NCBI GenBank assembly: GCA_014801065.1
Contig: JAAVEX010000074.1
Span: 11,670-18,533, forward strand
Reading direction: 5' to 3'
DNA: 6,864 nucleotides
Origin: Barnesiella sp.
Lineage (GTDB): Bacteria > Bacteroidota > Bacteroidia > Bacteroidales > Muribaculaceae
Translations under genes and position numbers: made by a program
Part shown: in pieces, positions 1 to 5,468 of the stretch
How the letters are laid out: each line of letters begins with the position of its first letter
Position numbering within the stretch: position 1 is the stretch's first letter
The notes under the pieces: model-generated
The model's input: only the letters and a program-made list of their open reading frames with translations
Told to the model about the DNA's origin: nothing
Database searches by the model: none

Positions 1-227
1 GAAGCAACCCTGCTTTCGTTTAATTGCAGGCGATCATATTTCGGATCATTCAGATCCATCCTTGACAGATCATCGCGGTTAGCCTTAAGGATGCGTGGTG
101 TAGCTGCCTCCAAAGCATTCGCCATATCGAAGAGCATACGGCTCACCTTTTCCTGCGAAAGCGTCAAAAGCTCGCGCGAGGCCTTGCGTGAAGCCTGCAG
201 CATAGGGGCTATATCGGTCTGTGTCAT
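1..227 (-). CDS. proA: Glutamate-5-semialdehyde dehydrogenase (gamma-glutamyl phosphate reductase), N-terminal part
   Basis: Partial gene: the first 75 codons plus two bases are in the window and the rest lies beyond the left edge. ProA reduces gamma-glutamyl phosphate, made by ProB, to glutamate-5-semialdehyde with NADPH in the cytoplasm; this is the second step of proline synthesis. The visible protein begins MTQTDIAPML and is an Ala/Leu/Arg-rich helical segment, as at the start of the ALDH-fold ProA family. Residues 49-75 resemble the family's 'N..D....' and 'DRL.L...R(I/V)' N-terminal stretch (ANRDD at 49-53, then DRLQLNESRV at 65-74). The catalytic cysteine and the cofactor region are not in view. 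The ATG lies 17 bp after the proB stop codon, with a purine-rich GAAGAG but no strong Shine-Dalgarno site. The proB neighbour strongly supports the call. Confidence 0.9.
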   Translation of the reverse strand, partial: MTQTDIAPMLQASRKASRELLTLSQEKVSRMLFDMANALEAATPRILKANRDDLSRMDLNDPKYDRLQLNESRVA

Positions 228-244
228 ATTATAGGATCTCTTCA

Positions 245-1339
245 TCAGTTGATATACAGATAGTCGTAGTGGACCAGCGGTTTGCAGTCATGCCGGCCCA
301 AAAGGGGAGCAGCCTCTTCGCTACCGTAGGCAGCCCGCCCTATTCCAATCACCTTACCGTCCGGGGCGAGAATATTTATCAGATCATCCTTCTCAAACGA
401 TCCATCGATAGCAGTGATTCCTACGGGAAGCAGGCTGACGGCTTCAGAGCCGGTGAGCCGCCTTGCAGCTTCGTCGTTGAGCTTGACAGTTCCTTTGGCA
501 AACCCGCCGCTATGGGCCATCCATCGTTTGACGCTCGACATTTCAGTATTTTCAGCTCTGAACCGCGTACATTTCAAAGAATTAGGGCCATCGCTAATGA
601 TTAACCGCGTCAGCACGTCGGCCGTCCGCCCATTGGCAATGACCACCTCGATTCCTTCAGCAGCCACTTTTCGCGCGATACCACACTTGGTCAGCATTCC
701 TCCGCGACCAAATCCCGATCGCTCGGTAGAGATATACTGCTGAAGATCGGCATCCGGCTCAACCACTTCTATCAGGCGCGAGTCAGGATCATCCGGCGAC
801 CCGGTGAAAATTCCATCGACATTGCTGAGAATCACAAGCATATCGCAATTCATCATAGTAGCAATAAGCCCCGACAGTTCGTCATTGTCGGTAAACATCA
901 ATTCGGTCACGCTGATTGTGTCATTTTCATTAACAATAGGAATGACACCGGCTTGAAGCATCACTTCCATACACCCACGCTGATTCAGATAATGACGGCG
1001 CGTGGAGAAGCTTTCCTTCATCGTAAGCACCTGCCCAACAGCAAGATGATGCTCCCGAAACAATTCGTAATAGCGATTGATCAATTTCGCCTGACCAACG
1101 GCTGAGAAAAGCTGTCGCTGCTCAACGCTGTCGAGCTGTCGGGTGTCAATTCCGGCCAGTTCGCTGCGTCCGCTGGCCACGGCTCCCGATGATATCATTA
1201 TCACCTCGATTCCATTTCCCCGGAGTTCAGCCACCTGATCGACTATCGCCGACATACGGGTGTTGTCGAGCATACCATCGGCTCGGCTTAAAACGTTGCT
1301 ACCGATTTTAACCGCTATACGACGAATCCTATCATTCAT
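245..1339 (-). CDS. proB: Glutamate 5-kinase with C-terminal PUA domain
   Basis: ATP-dependent phosphorylation of glutamate to gamma-glutamyl phosphate, the committed step of proline synthesis. The product is 364 aa, the usual length for the two-domain form. The amino-acid kinase domain covers about residues 6-255: KIGSNVLS (11-18) for phosphate binding, ISSGAVASGR (49-58), the glutamate-site region VNENDT (136-141), DNDELSG (151-157), the nucleotide-site segment ILSNVDGIFTG (170-180) and GRGGMLTK (211-218). A PUA domain follows at about 277-352, with SLLPVGI at 302-308. A TTG start six codons upstream (1357) is possible, but the ATG gives the normal family N-terminus. In this family the PUA domain occurs in many bacterial enzymes and proline feedback acts on the kinase; neither is testable here. 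It sits 33 bp after proC and 17 bp before proA, consistent with one operon. Confidence 0.96.
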   Translation of the reverse strand: MNDRIRRIAVKIGSNVLSRADGMLDNTRMSAIVDQVAELRGNGIEVIMISSGAVASGRSELAGIDTRQLDSVEQRQLFSAVGQAKLINRYYELFREHHLAVGQVLTMKESFSTRRHYLNQRGCMEVMLQAGVIPIVNENDTISVTELMFTDNDELSGLIATMMNCDMLVILSNVDGIFTGSPDDPDSRLIEVVEPDADLQQYISTERSGFGRGGMLTKCGIARKVAAEGIEVVIANGRTADVLTRLIISDGPNSLKCTRFRAENTEMSSVKRWMAHSGGFAKGTVKLNDEAARRLTGSEAVSLLPVGITAIDGSFEKDDLINILAPDGKVIGIGRAAYGSEEAAPLLGRHDCKPLVHYDYLYIN

Positions 1340-1372
1340 TTGAACCGAATTTAACAATCAAAGTATCAGAGT

Positions 1373-2161
1373 TTAGATCTTAGACGACTGCAGCCCTTTG
1401 ATTACGCTGGCCGAAAAGCCCGCTTCCTCCATTGCGTTAAGGCCACGGATAGTGATTCCGCCCGGCGTGGTCACTCGATCTATCTCCTGTTCAGGATGCG
1501 TAGCGTTTGCCCTGAGCAGTTCGACCGATCCGACAAGAGTCTGCATCACAGCCTCTTGTGTCTGAGCCGGTGTAAGACCAAGCTCAACACCACCCTCGAC
1601 GGCAGCACGGATATATCGCATGGCATAAGCAATACCACAGGAGGCCACGGCCATGCCGGCACCCATCTGACGAGGCTCTACCTCCAGACTTCGGCCCAAC
1701 GGCATGAACATCTCTGTCAGCAACTCCCTATGATGGTCATCAATACCGGAGCCACAATAGAATATCATTCCTTGCCCGACAGCCACAGGAGTATTCGGGA
1801 TGCAATACACCACAGCCGGCCGATGCTGCGAGCCGCCGATCATTTCCGAAAGATCGTCGGCTGTCACTCCGGCCACCACACTGACGGTGAGCTTTTCGGA
1901 GTTGGCGAGCAGATCCTGCAACTGACCGACAACACCCTCTATTTTCCATGGTTTGACAGCCAGTACGACAACATCAGCCCGATCAACAGCCACACGATTG
2001 TCTGTGGTCACATTTATATCGGGAAATTCTTCCTTAAGACGATCAAGCTTGCCTTTCGACGGATTGGCTACGATCACATTTCCGCCACCGAATGCCCGGG
2101 CCCATCCGCGCGCCAAAGCGCCACCCATGTTCCCGGCTCCGATCACTGCAATACGAAACAT
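1373..2161 (-). CDS. proC: Pyrroline-5-carboxylate reductase
   Basis: Last step of proline synthesis: NAD(P)H-dependent reduction of 1-pyrroline-5-carboxylate to proline. The 262-aa product has the usual length. The N-terminal Rossmann domain shows GAGNMG at 8-13, AVKP at 68-71 and IPNTP at 121-125. The C-terminal helical dimer domain holds ASCGIAYAMRYI (173-184), EGGVELGL (189-196) and the active-site segment TTPGGITIRGL (231-241), with the substrate-binding Thr at 237. The family's usual SGSGPAY is replaced by ASCGIAY; the rest of the active site looks intact. The reading frame stays open upstream to 2353, but that extension runs through adk in another frame. The ATG at 2161, giving MFRIAVIGAGNMG, is the standard N-terminus. 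It lies 7 bp after the adk stop, with a weak TAAGG just upstream, so translation may be coupled to adk. Confidence 0.96.
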   Translation of the reverse strand: MFRIAVIGAGNMGGALARGWARAFGGGNVIVANPSKGKLDRLKEEFPDINVTTDNRVAVDRADVVVLAVKPWKIEGVVGQLQDLLANSEKLTVSVVAGVTADDLSEMIGGSQHRPAVVYCIPNTPVAVGQGMIFYCGSGIDDHHRELLTEMFMPLGRSLEVEPRQMGAGMAVASCGIAYAMRYIRAAVEGGVELGLTPAQTQEAVMQTLVGSVELLRANATHPEQEIDRVTTPGGITIRGLNAMEEAGFSASVIKGLQSSKI

Positions 2162-2168
2162 TGCCTTA

Positions 2169-2756
2169 CTACTTGTCATTCTCGCGGGCCGAGGCAAGAG
2201 CCTTACGGATATCATCAAAGATGTCGTCAATCGGACCGGAACCCTTGATACCGTGGTATTTTCCTTCGCCAACATAGTAGTCGCGCAGCGGAGCCGTCTG
2301 ATTGTTATACACTTTGAGGCGTTCTGTGATCGTGTCGAGATTGTCGTCGGCACGTCCGCTCTCCTGTCCGCGTTTCAGCAGGCGGTCGATCAATTCTTCA
2401 TCCGCCACTTCAAGTCCGACCACTGCGTCGACTTTCGATCCGCGACGAGCCAGCATATCCTTGAGAGCCTTGGCCTGCGGAATCGTACGCGGAAAGCCAT
2501 CGAAAATAACTCCGTTGGCTGTTTCGGGATTTTCGTCGAGCGTATGTTCGAGGATATCAACCATCAGATCGTCAGGGATAAGGTGTCCCTGCGAAATATA
2601 TTCGTTAGCCACACGGCCCAGTTCGGTGTCGCGCGCTATGTGATCACGCAAAAGTTCGCCTGTTGAAATATGATACAGGCCATATTCGTCAATCAAACGA
2701 GCGCTCTGAGTGCCCTTGCCACTTCCGGGAGCGCCAAACACAACTAAGTTATACAT
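2169..2756 (-). CDS. adk: Adenylate kinase, short (lid-less) form
   Basis: Catalyses 2 ADP to ATP + AMP in the cytoplasm and sets adenylate energy charge. The 195-aa product has the P-loop GAPGSGKGT at 8-16, the AMP-binding segment STGELLRD (31-38), GFPRT (87-91), the LID-hinge arginine region RGQESGRADDN (129-139) and ITERLKVY (143-150) with its conserved Arg. The roughly 30-residue LID insertion of the long bacterial enzymes, and any Cys zinc site, are absent, so this is the short form. The start is an ATG directly after an A-run (AAAAAATG on the minus strand), as is common in Bacteroidota genes without a Shine-Dalgarno site. The 38-bp gap from hpt holds a small CTTAA-CGT-TTAAG inverted repeat and no promoter element that I can find. 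The gene therefore probably shares a transcript with hpt and proC. Confidence 0.97.
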   Translation of the reverse strand: MYNLVVFGAPGSGKGTQSARLIDEYGLYHISTGELLRDHIARDTELGRVANEYISQGHLIPDDLMVDILEHTLDENPETANGVIFDGFPRTIPQAKALKDMLARRGSKVDAVVGLEVADEELIDRLLKRGQESGRADDNLDTITERLKVYNNQTAPLRDYYVGEGKYHGIKGSGPIDDIFDDIRKALASARENDK

Positions 2757-2794
2757 TTTTTATCTTAAATCTATCTTAACGTTTAAGTATATGA

Positions 2795-3337
2795 TTAATC
2801 CTGGCTTACCACCCAGATATCCGGCAAATTACGCGCCAGACCATCAAGGTCGAGTCCATAACCGATAATAAAGTCGGAGGGGATTTCGAAGCCGACATAG
2901 TCGGGCTTGACATCAGCTTTAAGCGACTCAGGTTTGAAGAGCAGCGTAGCAATCTTCACCTGGCGAGGATTTTTTGCCTGAAGATCCTTGGCCAACTTGC
3001 TGATAGTGTTGCCGGTGTCGATAATATCTTCGATAATGATCACAGTGCGATCCTCAAGATCTTCGTCAAGACCGATCACTTCTTTGACCACACCGGTGCT
3101 CGATGTACCCTCGTAGCTTTTCAGACGTATAAAGGAGATTTCCGCATCAGGCAGATCTACAGCGCGAAATAGATCGGACGCAAACGGGAAGGCTCCATTG
3201 AGAACGCAAAGAAATAGCGGACGCTGGCCGTGACATTCTTTGGTGATCTGCTCTCCAAGTTCGCGCACACGAGCCTGGATTTTCTCTTTTTCGAGATACG
3301 GGACAAAGGTCAGACCTTTATATGTTACCTGTTTCAT
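2795..3337 (-). CDS. hpt: Hypoxanthine (guanine) phosphoribosyltransferase
   Basis: Purine salvage: joins PRPP to hypoxanthine (and usually guanine) to give IMP or GMP. The 180-aa length is normal for bacterial Hpt. The PRPP-binding signature VIIIEDIIDTGNT lies at 99-111, with the catalytic Asp in the DTG. The flexible active-site loop (SYEGTSSTG, 74-82) carries the Ser-Tyr pair. The base-recognition segment KPDYVGFEIP at 144-153 includes the purine-contacting Lys, followed by FIIGYGLDLDG (156-166). The early LCVLNGAFPFASDL (43-56) forms the PPi loop region. It is the first gene of the leftward group. The ATG start lacks a Shine-Dalgarno site and has an AT-rich leader (TTAATATAATTAACCG) just upstream. 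The nearest promoter-like element on this strand is about 260 bp upstream, which would give a long leader containing the 13-bp repeats and repeat copy A. Confidence 0.96.
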   Translation of the reverse strand: MKQVTYKGLTFVPYLEKEKIQARVRELGEQITKECHGQRPLFLCVLNGAFPFASDLFRAVDLPDAEISFIRLKSYEGTSSTGVVKEVIGLDEDLEDRTVIIIEDIIDTGNTISKLAKDLQAKNPRQVKIATLLFKPESLKADVKPDYVGFEIPSDFIIGYGLDLDGLARNLPDIWVVSQD

Positions 3338-3350
3338 CGGTTAATTATAT

Positions 3351-3424
3351 TAAGCGAGTGTTTGAATTTAAACCAATAGTCAGAGAGCTTTTGGAAATTA
3401 TGTACAGTCTCTAAGCGAGTGTTT
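3351..3424. repeat. 13-bp direct repeat pair upstream of hpt
   Basis: TAAGCGAGTGTTT occurs at 3351-3363 and again, identical, at 3412-3424, with 61 bp between the starts. The first copy ends 13 bp before the hpt start codon, so read from hpt the motif is AAACACTCGCTTA. The spacing is close to six helical turns. Exact 13-mers this close are unlikely by chance in such DNA, though AT bias helps. It could be a paired protein-binding site or a short slipped duplication. No function is recognised. Confidence 0.6.
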
Positions 3425-3444
3425 ATTTTTATGAAATAATTATT

Positions 3445-3535
3445 TATATACCCTGAATTTGATGATCTCTAAGGTGATTTTTGCCAAGCTTTATCGGCAA
3501 CGATGCATGCATCGCTTCCGCTTCGACCCGCAAAA
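3445..3535 (+). repeat. 91-bp repeat, copy A
   Basis: Matches copy B at 3733-3823 in the same orientation without gaps; by hand count 75 of 91 positions agree (about 82%). The best conserved part is GATTTTTGCCAAG followed by TTTATCGG (3476-3497), then ACGATGC and TGCATCGCT, then CCGCTTC. It holds the perfect 14-bp palindrome CGATGCATGCATCG at 3501-3514. A second small inverted pair, TTGCC/GGCAA, flanks 3481-3499 in this copy only. Weaker similarity extends upstream to 3431. It lies in the probable leader of hpt, on the opposite strand sense. Read from the plus strand in the frame matching the copy B open frame, it contains stop codons, so it does not look protein-coding. Confidence 0.75.
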
Positions 3536-3580
3536 CCCATCCTGAAAATAGCTCAAAATCATTCGTACATAAACTTAAAC

Positions 3581-3610
3581 AGTTTGTAAATTTGCGCAAA
3601 ATTACGAAAT
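3581..3610. promoter_or_regulatory. 30-bp imperfect palindrome with crossed -7 elements
   Basis: The sequence is symmetric about the junction 3595/3596: 12 of 15 base pairs agree between the arms, and the centre is TTTGCGCAAA. Each arm contains a Bacteroidota-type -7 match (TAnnTTTG): TAAATTTG at 3587-3594 on the plus strand and TAATTTTG at 3604-3597 on the minus strand. Their predicted start sites would lie inside each other, so if both are used the transcripts overlap and the two cannot be occupied together. It could equally be an operator for a dimeric repressor. Confidence 0.45.
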
Positions 3611-3626
3611 TTTTCTGAGAAACAAT
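3597..3626 (-). promoter_or_regulatory. Possible promoter for hpt-adk-proCBA
   Basis: The minus strand has TAATTTTG (3604-3597), matching the Bacteroidota -7 consensus TAnnTTTG. An ATTG (3626-3623) lies 18 bp upstream as a partial -33 match (consensus TTTG). No other TAnnTTTG match was found on this strand between here and hpt. Transcription would begin near 3590 and leave a leader of roughly 250 nt before the hpt start codon. The -33 element is weak and the call is motif-based only. Confidence 0.4.
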
Positions 3627-3667
3627 TTAATAAGAAAATTTCTAACATAATTTTAAACTGTTTCTCA
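3616..3667. repeat. 15-bp inverted repeat in AT-rich DNA
   Basis: TGAGAAACAATTTAA (3616-3630) and TTAAACTGTTTCTCA (3653-3667) are reverse complements at 14 of 15 positions, separated by 22 bp. The core AAACTGTTT (3655-3663) also has an exact reverse-complement copy, AAACAGTTT, at 3577-3585. The right arm ends about 20 bp before the rightward -7 element, so the pair could be an operator. As RNA it would form only a weak AT-rich stem. Confidence 0.5.
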
Positions 3668-3688
3668 AACAATAAGTCAGAAATTTTA

Positions 3689-3696
3689 TAATTTTG
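3689..3696 (+). promoter_or_regulatory. Likely -7 promoter element for nnr and the DUF4831 gene
   Basis: TAATTTTG matches the Bacteroidota sigma-ABfr -7 consensus TAnnTTTG exactly. It is the nearest such match upstream of nnr and would start transcription near 3703, giving a leader of about 220 nt that contains repeat copy B. No good -33 TTTG is found at the expected distance (only TTT-rich DNA near 3661), so strength is uncertain or an activator may be needed. Confidence 0.45.
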
Positions 3697-3732
3697 TAGA
3701 CGAGGAAATGTTCAAATTATGAGAAGAACTAT

Positions 3733-3823
3733 TATATACTCTGATTATAATGATCATTCAGGCGATTTTTGCCAAGTTTTATCGGTCACGATGCCTGCAT
3801 CGCTCCCGCTTCAACATGCAAAA
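3733..3823 (+). repeat. 91-bp repeat, copy B
   Basis: Second copy of the repeat, exactly 288 bp downstream of copy A and in the same orientation. The palindrome arms are kept (CGATGC at 3789-3794, GCATCG at 3797-3802), but the central dinucleotide is CT instead of AT, so the 6-bp arms survive while the perfect symmetry is lost. The TTGCC/GGCAA pair seen in copy A is broken here. It lies between the likely rightward promoter (3689-3696) and the nnr start codon, so it would be transcribed in the nnr leader. Its ends show no clear target-site duplications or transposon-like terminal repeats. Confidence 0.75.
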
Positions 3824-3924
3824 TTCACTGCACCTTCAACGCAATTCAAAATCCACTCCAAGAGATCCCTACTCTGTTTTTTTACAAATATCGGGCAACA
3901 GGCTCTAACCATTCCCACTGAATC

Positions 3925-5460
3925 ATGAAGCTATTCACCAACGAAGATATACGCGCCATCGAGCGTCAGACTCTTTCGGCCGAAGCTATTACGGCCCGCA
4001 CCCTCGTTGAACGTGTGGCCGATGCTGCGGCCAACGAGATCGCAACCCATTGGCGCTCGTCGCGTCGCACTGTAGTGTTTGCCGGACCGGGCAACAACGG
4101 AGCGGATGCACTGGCCACTTCCATGCGATTGATGGAACGTGGGTTCAACCCCTCGATCTATCTGTTTAACATCGGCGGTTCGGCTGTCAAAAACGAATGT
4201 GCCCATTTCCGCAATCTGCTTAAGGCCAACTTCCCGGAGGCCGATTTCCACGAAATCATCAACACATTCAACACTCCCGAACTCGGCCCTAACGATCTGG
4301 TGGTCGACGGTTTGTTCGGCTCAGGTCTTCGTGAGCCGCTCACCGGTGGTTTCATGGCGCTGGTGAGATACATCAATGAGTCGGGCGCGCAAGTAGTTTC
4401 CATCGACATTCCGAGCGGAATGTTTGCCGATTGGGACCATCAGGCTCCGTCGCGCGACATAATCCATGCCCATCTCACCCTTGCCGTCCAATTCCCCCAC
4501 ATAGCTTTTTTCATCCCCGAAAAGGCCGAACTCGTTGGGCGATGGAAGATTCTTGACATAGGACTCAACCGTGAGGCAGCCGAAAAGCGCAAAACCAACT
4601 TCCACCTCGTTGAGGCTGCCGAGATAAAAAATCTGCTTCATCAGCGCTCGCCCTTCTGCAGCAAAGCCGATTTCGGATCCGCACTGCTTATTGCCGGACG
4701 CTATGGGATGGCCGGAGCCGCACAGCTTGCCGCCCGGGGCGCATTGAGATCCGGAGTCGGCAAAGCCACTTTGTTCGGACCGCAGTGCATCTATCAGATT
4801 GCACAGACAGCCATTCCGGAAGCAATGTTTGAAGCTGATGAAAATCAGCTGATGATCACCAACATCAATCCCGGACGAAAATTCACCGCCTACGGCATTG
4901 GCCCCGGCATCGGCAATGCCGACGCCACGATCAATGCTGTTGACTCTTTTATCCGTCAGGCCAAAGGTCCCATTGTAATCGACGCGGATGCACTTAATTG
5001 CATTTCCCGCCGCCCGGAAATGCTCAACCATCTCCCACTTCTGTCGGTGCTCACTCCCCACGATGGCGAATTTGACCGCCTTTTCGGAGAGCATCCCACC
5101 CACGAAGCCCGACTGAAAAAAGCTCTTGAAGTGTCGAAATACTACAATGTGCTGATCCTGCTTAAAGGACGTCACACAGCGCTCGTCAGACCTGACGGAA
5201 AAGTCTACTTCAATTCCTCAGGCACCCCCGCCATGGCAACTCCCGGAAGCGGCGACGTACTGACGGGTATGCTCACATCTTTTATCGCTCAAGGTTACAA
5301 ACCTGAAGTGGCATCGATCATCGCCGTATGGCTCCACGGACGCGCCGGCGAAATCGCATCCAGACTCCACGGCGAATACGGGGTACTCGCTTCCGACATA
5401 GCCGACTCTGTAGGAATTGCCATCAAGGACACCATGCAATCCAATTCACCCATCAACTGA
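3925..5460 (+). CDS. nnr: Bifunctional NAD(P)H-hydrate epimerase / ADP-dependent NAD(P)H-hydrate dehydratase
   Basis: Metabolite-repair enzyme: the N-terminal domain (about 1-220, YjeF_N, NnrE) interconverts the R and S forms of hydrated NAD(P)H, and the C-terminal domain (about 240-505, ribokinase-like, NnrD) dehydrates the S form to NAD(P)H using ADP. N-terminal motifs are GPGNNGAD (54-61; many relatives have GNNGGD), VDGLFGSGL (127-135) and SIDIPSG (159-165). C-terminal motifs are the substrate region from KADFGSALLIAG (247-258) to GALRSGVGKAT (272-282), YGIGPGIG (323-330), VIDADALN (351-358), LTPHDGEF (376-383), LLKGRHT (412-418) and MATPGSGDVLTGM (437-449), with the catalytic Asp at 444. 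At 511 aa it is full length and both halves look intact. The ATG has no Shine-Dalgarno site. It reads divergently from hpt and is followed 8 bp later by the DUF4831 gene. Confidence 0.96.
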   Translation: MKLFTNEDIRAIERQTLSAEAITARTLVERVADAAANEIATHWRSSRRTVVFAGPGNNGADALATSMRLMERGFNPSIYLFNIGGSAVKNECAHFRNLLKANFPEADFHEIINTFNTPELGPNDLVVDGLFGSGLREPLTGGFMALVRYINESGAQVVSIDIPSGMFADWDHQAPSRDIIHAHLTLAVQFPHIAFFIPEKAELVGRWKILDIGLNREAAEKRKTNFHLVEAAEIKNLLHQRSPFCSKADFGSALLIAGRYGMAGAAQLAARGALRSGVGKATLFGPQCIYQIAQTAIPEAMFEADENQLMITNINPGRKFTAYGIGPGIGNADATINAVDSFIRQAKGPIVIDADALNCISRRPEMLNHLPLLSVLTPHDGEFDRLFGEHPTHEARLKKALEVSKYYNVLILLKGRHTALVRPDGKVYFNSSGTPAMATPGSGDVLTGMLTSFIAQGYKPEVASIIAVWLHGRAGEIASRLHGEYGVLASDIADSVGIAIKDTMQSNSPIN

Positions 5461-5468
5461 TCCGCTCT

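Larger units (their letters stand above)
3338..3924. other. Divergent intergenic control region
   Basis: 587 bp between the divergently read hpt and nnr genes. Most of it is strongly AT-rich, unlike the genes around it, except for two GC-richer islands at about 3483-3530 and 3771-3818 that are copies of one repeat. I see no convincing gene. A 69-codon open frame at 3719-3928 exists but is probably chance (see rejected items). The region holds promoter-like elements for both strands, a 13-bp direct repeat, a 91-bp repeat pair and two inverted repeats, listed separately. No tRNA, known riboswitch or intrinsic terminator is apparent. Confidence 0.85.

Noticed and set aside
1340..1357. TTG start adding six residues to proB
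   Set aside because: The ATG at 1339 gives the standard glutamate kinase N-terminus, and no Shine-Dalgarno site favours the TTG.
2162..2353. 64-residue N-terminal extension of proC
   Set aside because: The extension overlaps adk in another frame, lacks family similarity and would precede the normal Rossmann-fold N-terminus at MFRIAVIGAGNMG.
3338..3600. Purine riboswitch in the hpt leader
   Set aside because: A long leader before a purine salvage gene made this worth looking for, but I could not find the conserved purine-riboswitch loop sequences, and the hairpin elements present belong to the repeat.
3445..3823. CRISPR array or insertion sequence based on the direct repeats
   Set aside because: Only two diverged copies separated by 197 bp, no regular spacers, no cas genes, no transposase and no terminal inverted repeats or target duplications at the copy ends.
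3719..3928. 69-codon plus-strand open frame ending in an ATGA overlap with the nnr start
   Set aside because: It runs through repeat copy B. The equivalent frame in copy A has stop codons (ATG AAA TAA and a later TAA), differences between copies do not favour third codon positions, and the composition is unlike the neighbouring genes. Kept only as a low-interest finding.
4321..5175. 284-codon open frame antisense to nnr
   Set aside because: It lies wholly inside a well-supported gene and its product (repeated Gly/Cys/Ser/Phe, no recognisable motif) looks like a codon-usage shadow.
5328..5468. Upstream extension of the DUF4831 gene into nnr
   Set aside because: It would place 47 Arg/His-rich residues before a clear signal peptide and overlap nnr by over 130 bp. 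The ATG at 5469 restores a normal exported-protein N-terminus.
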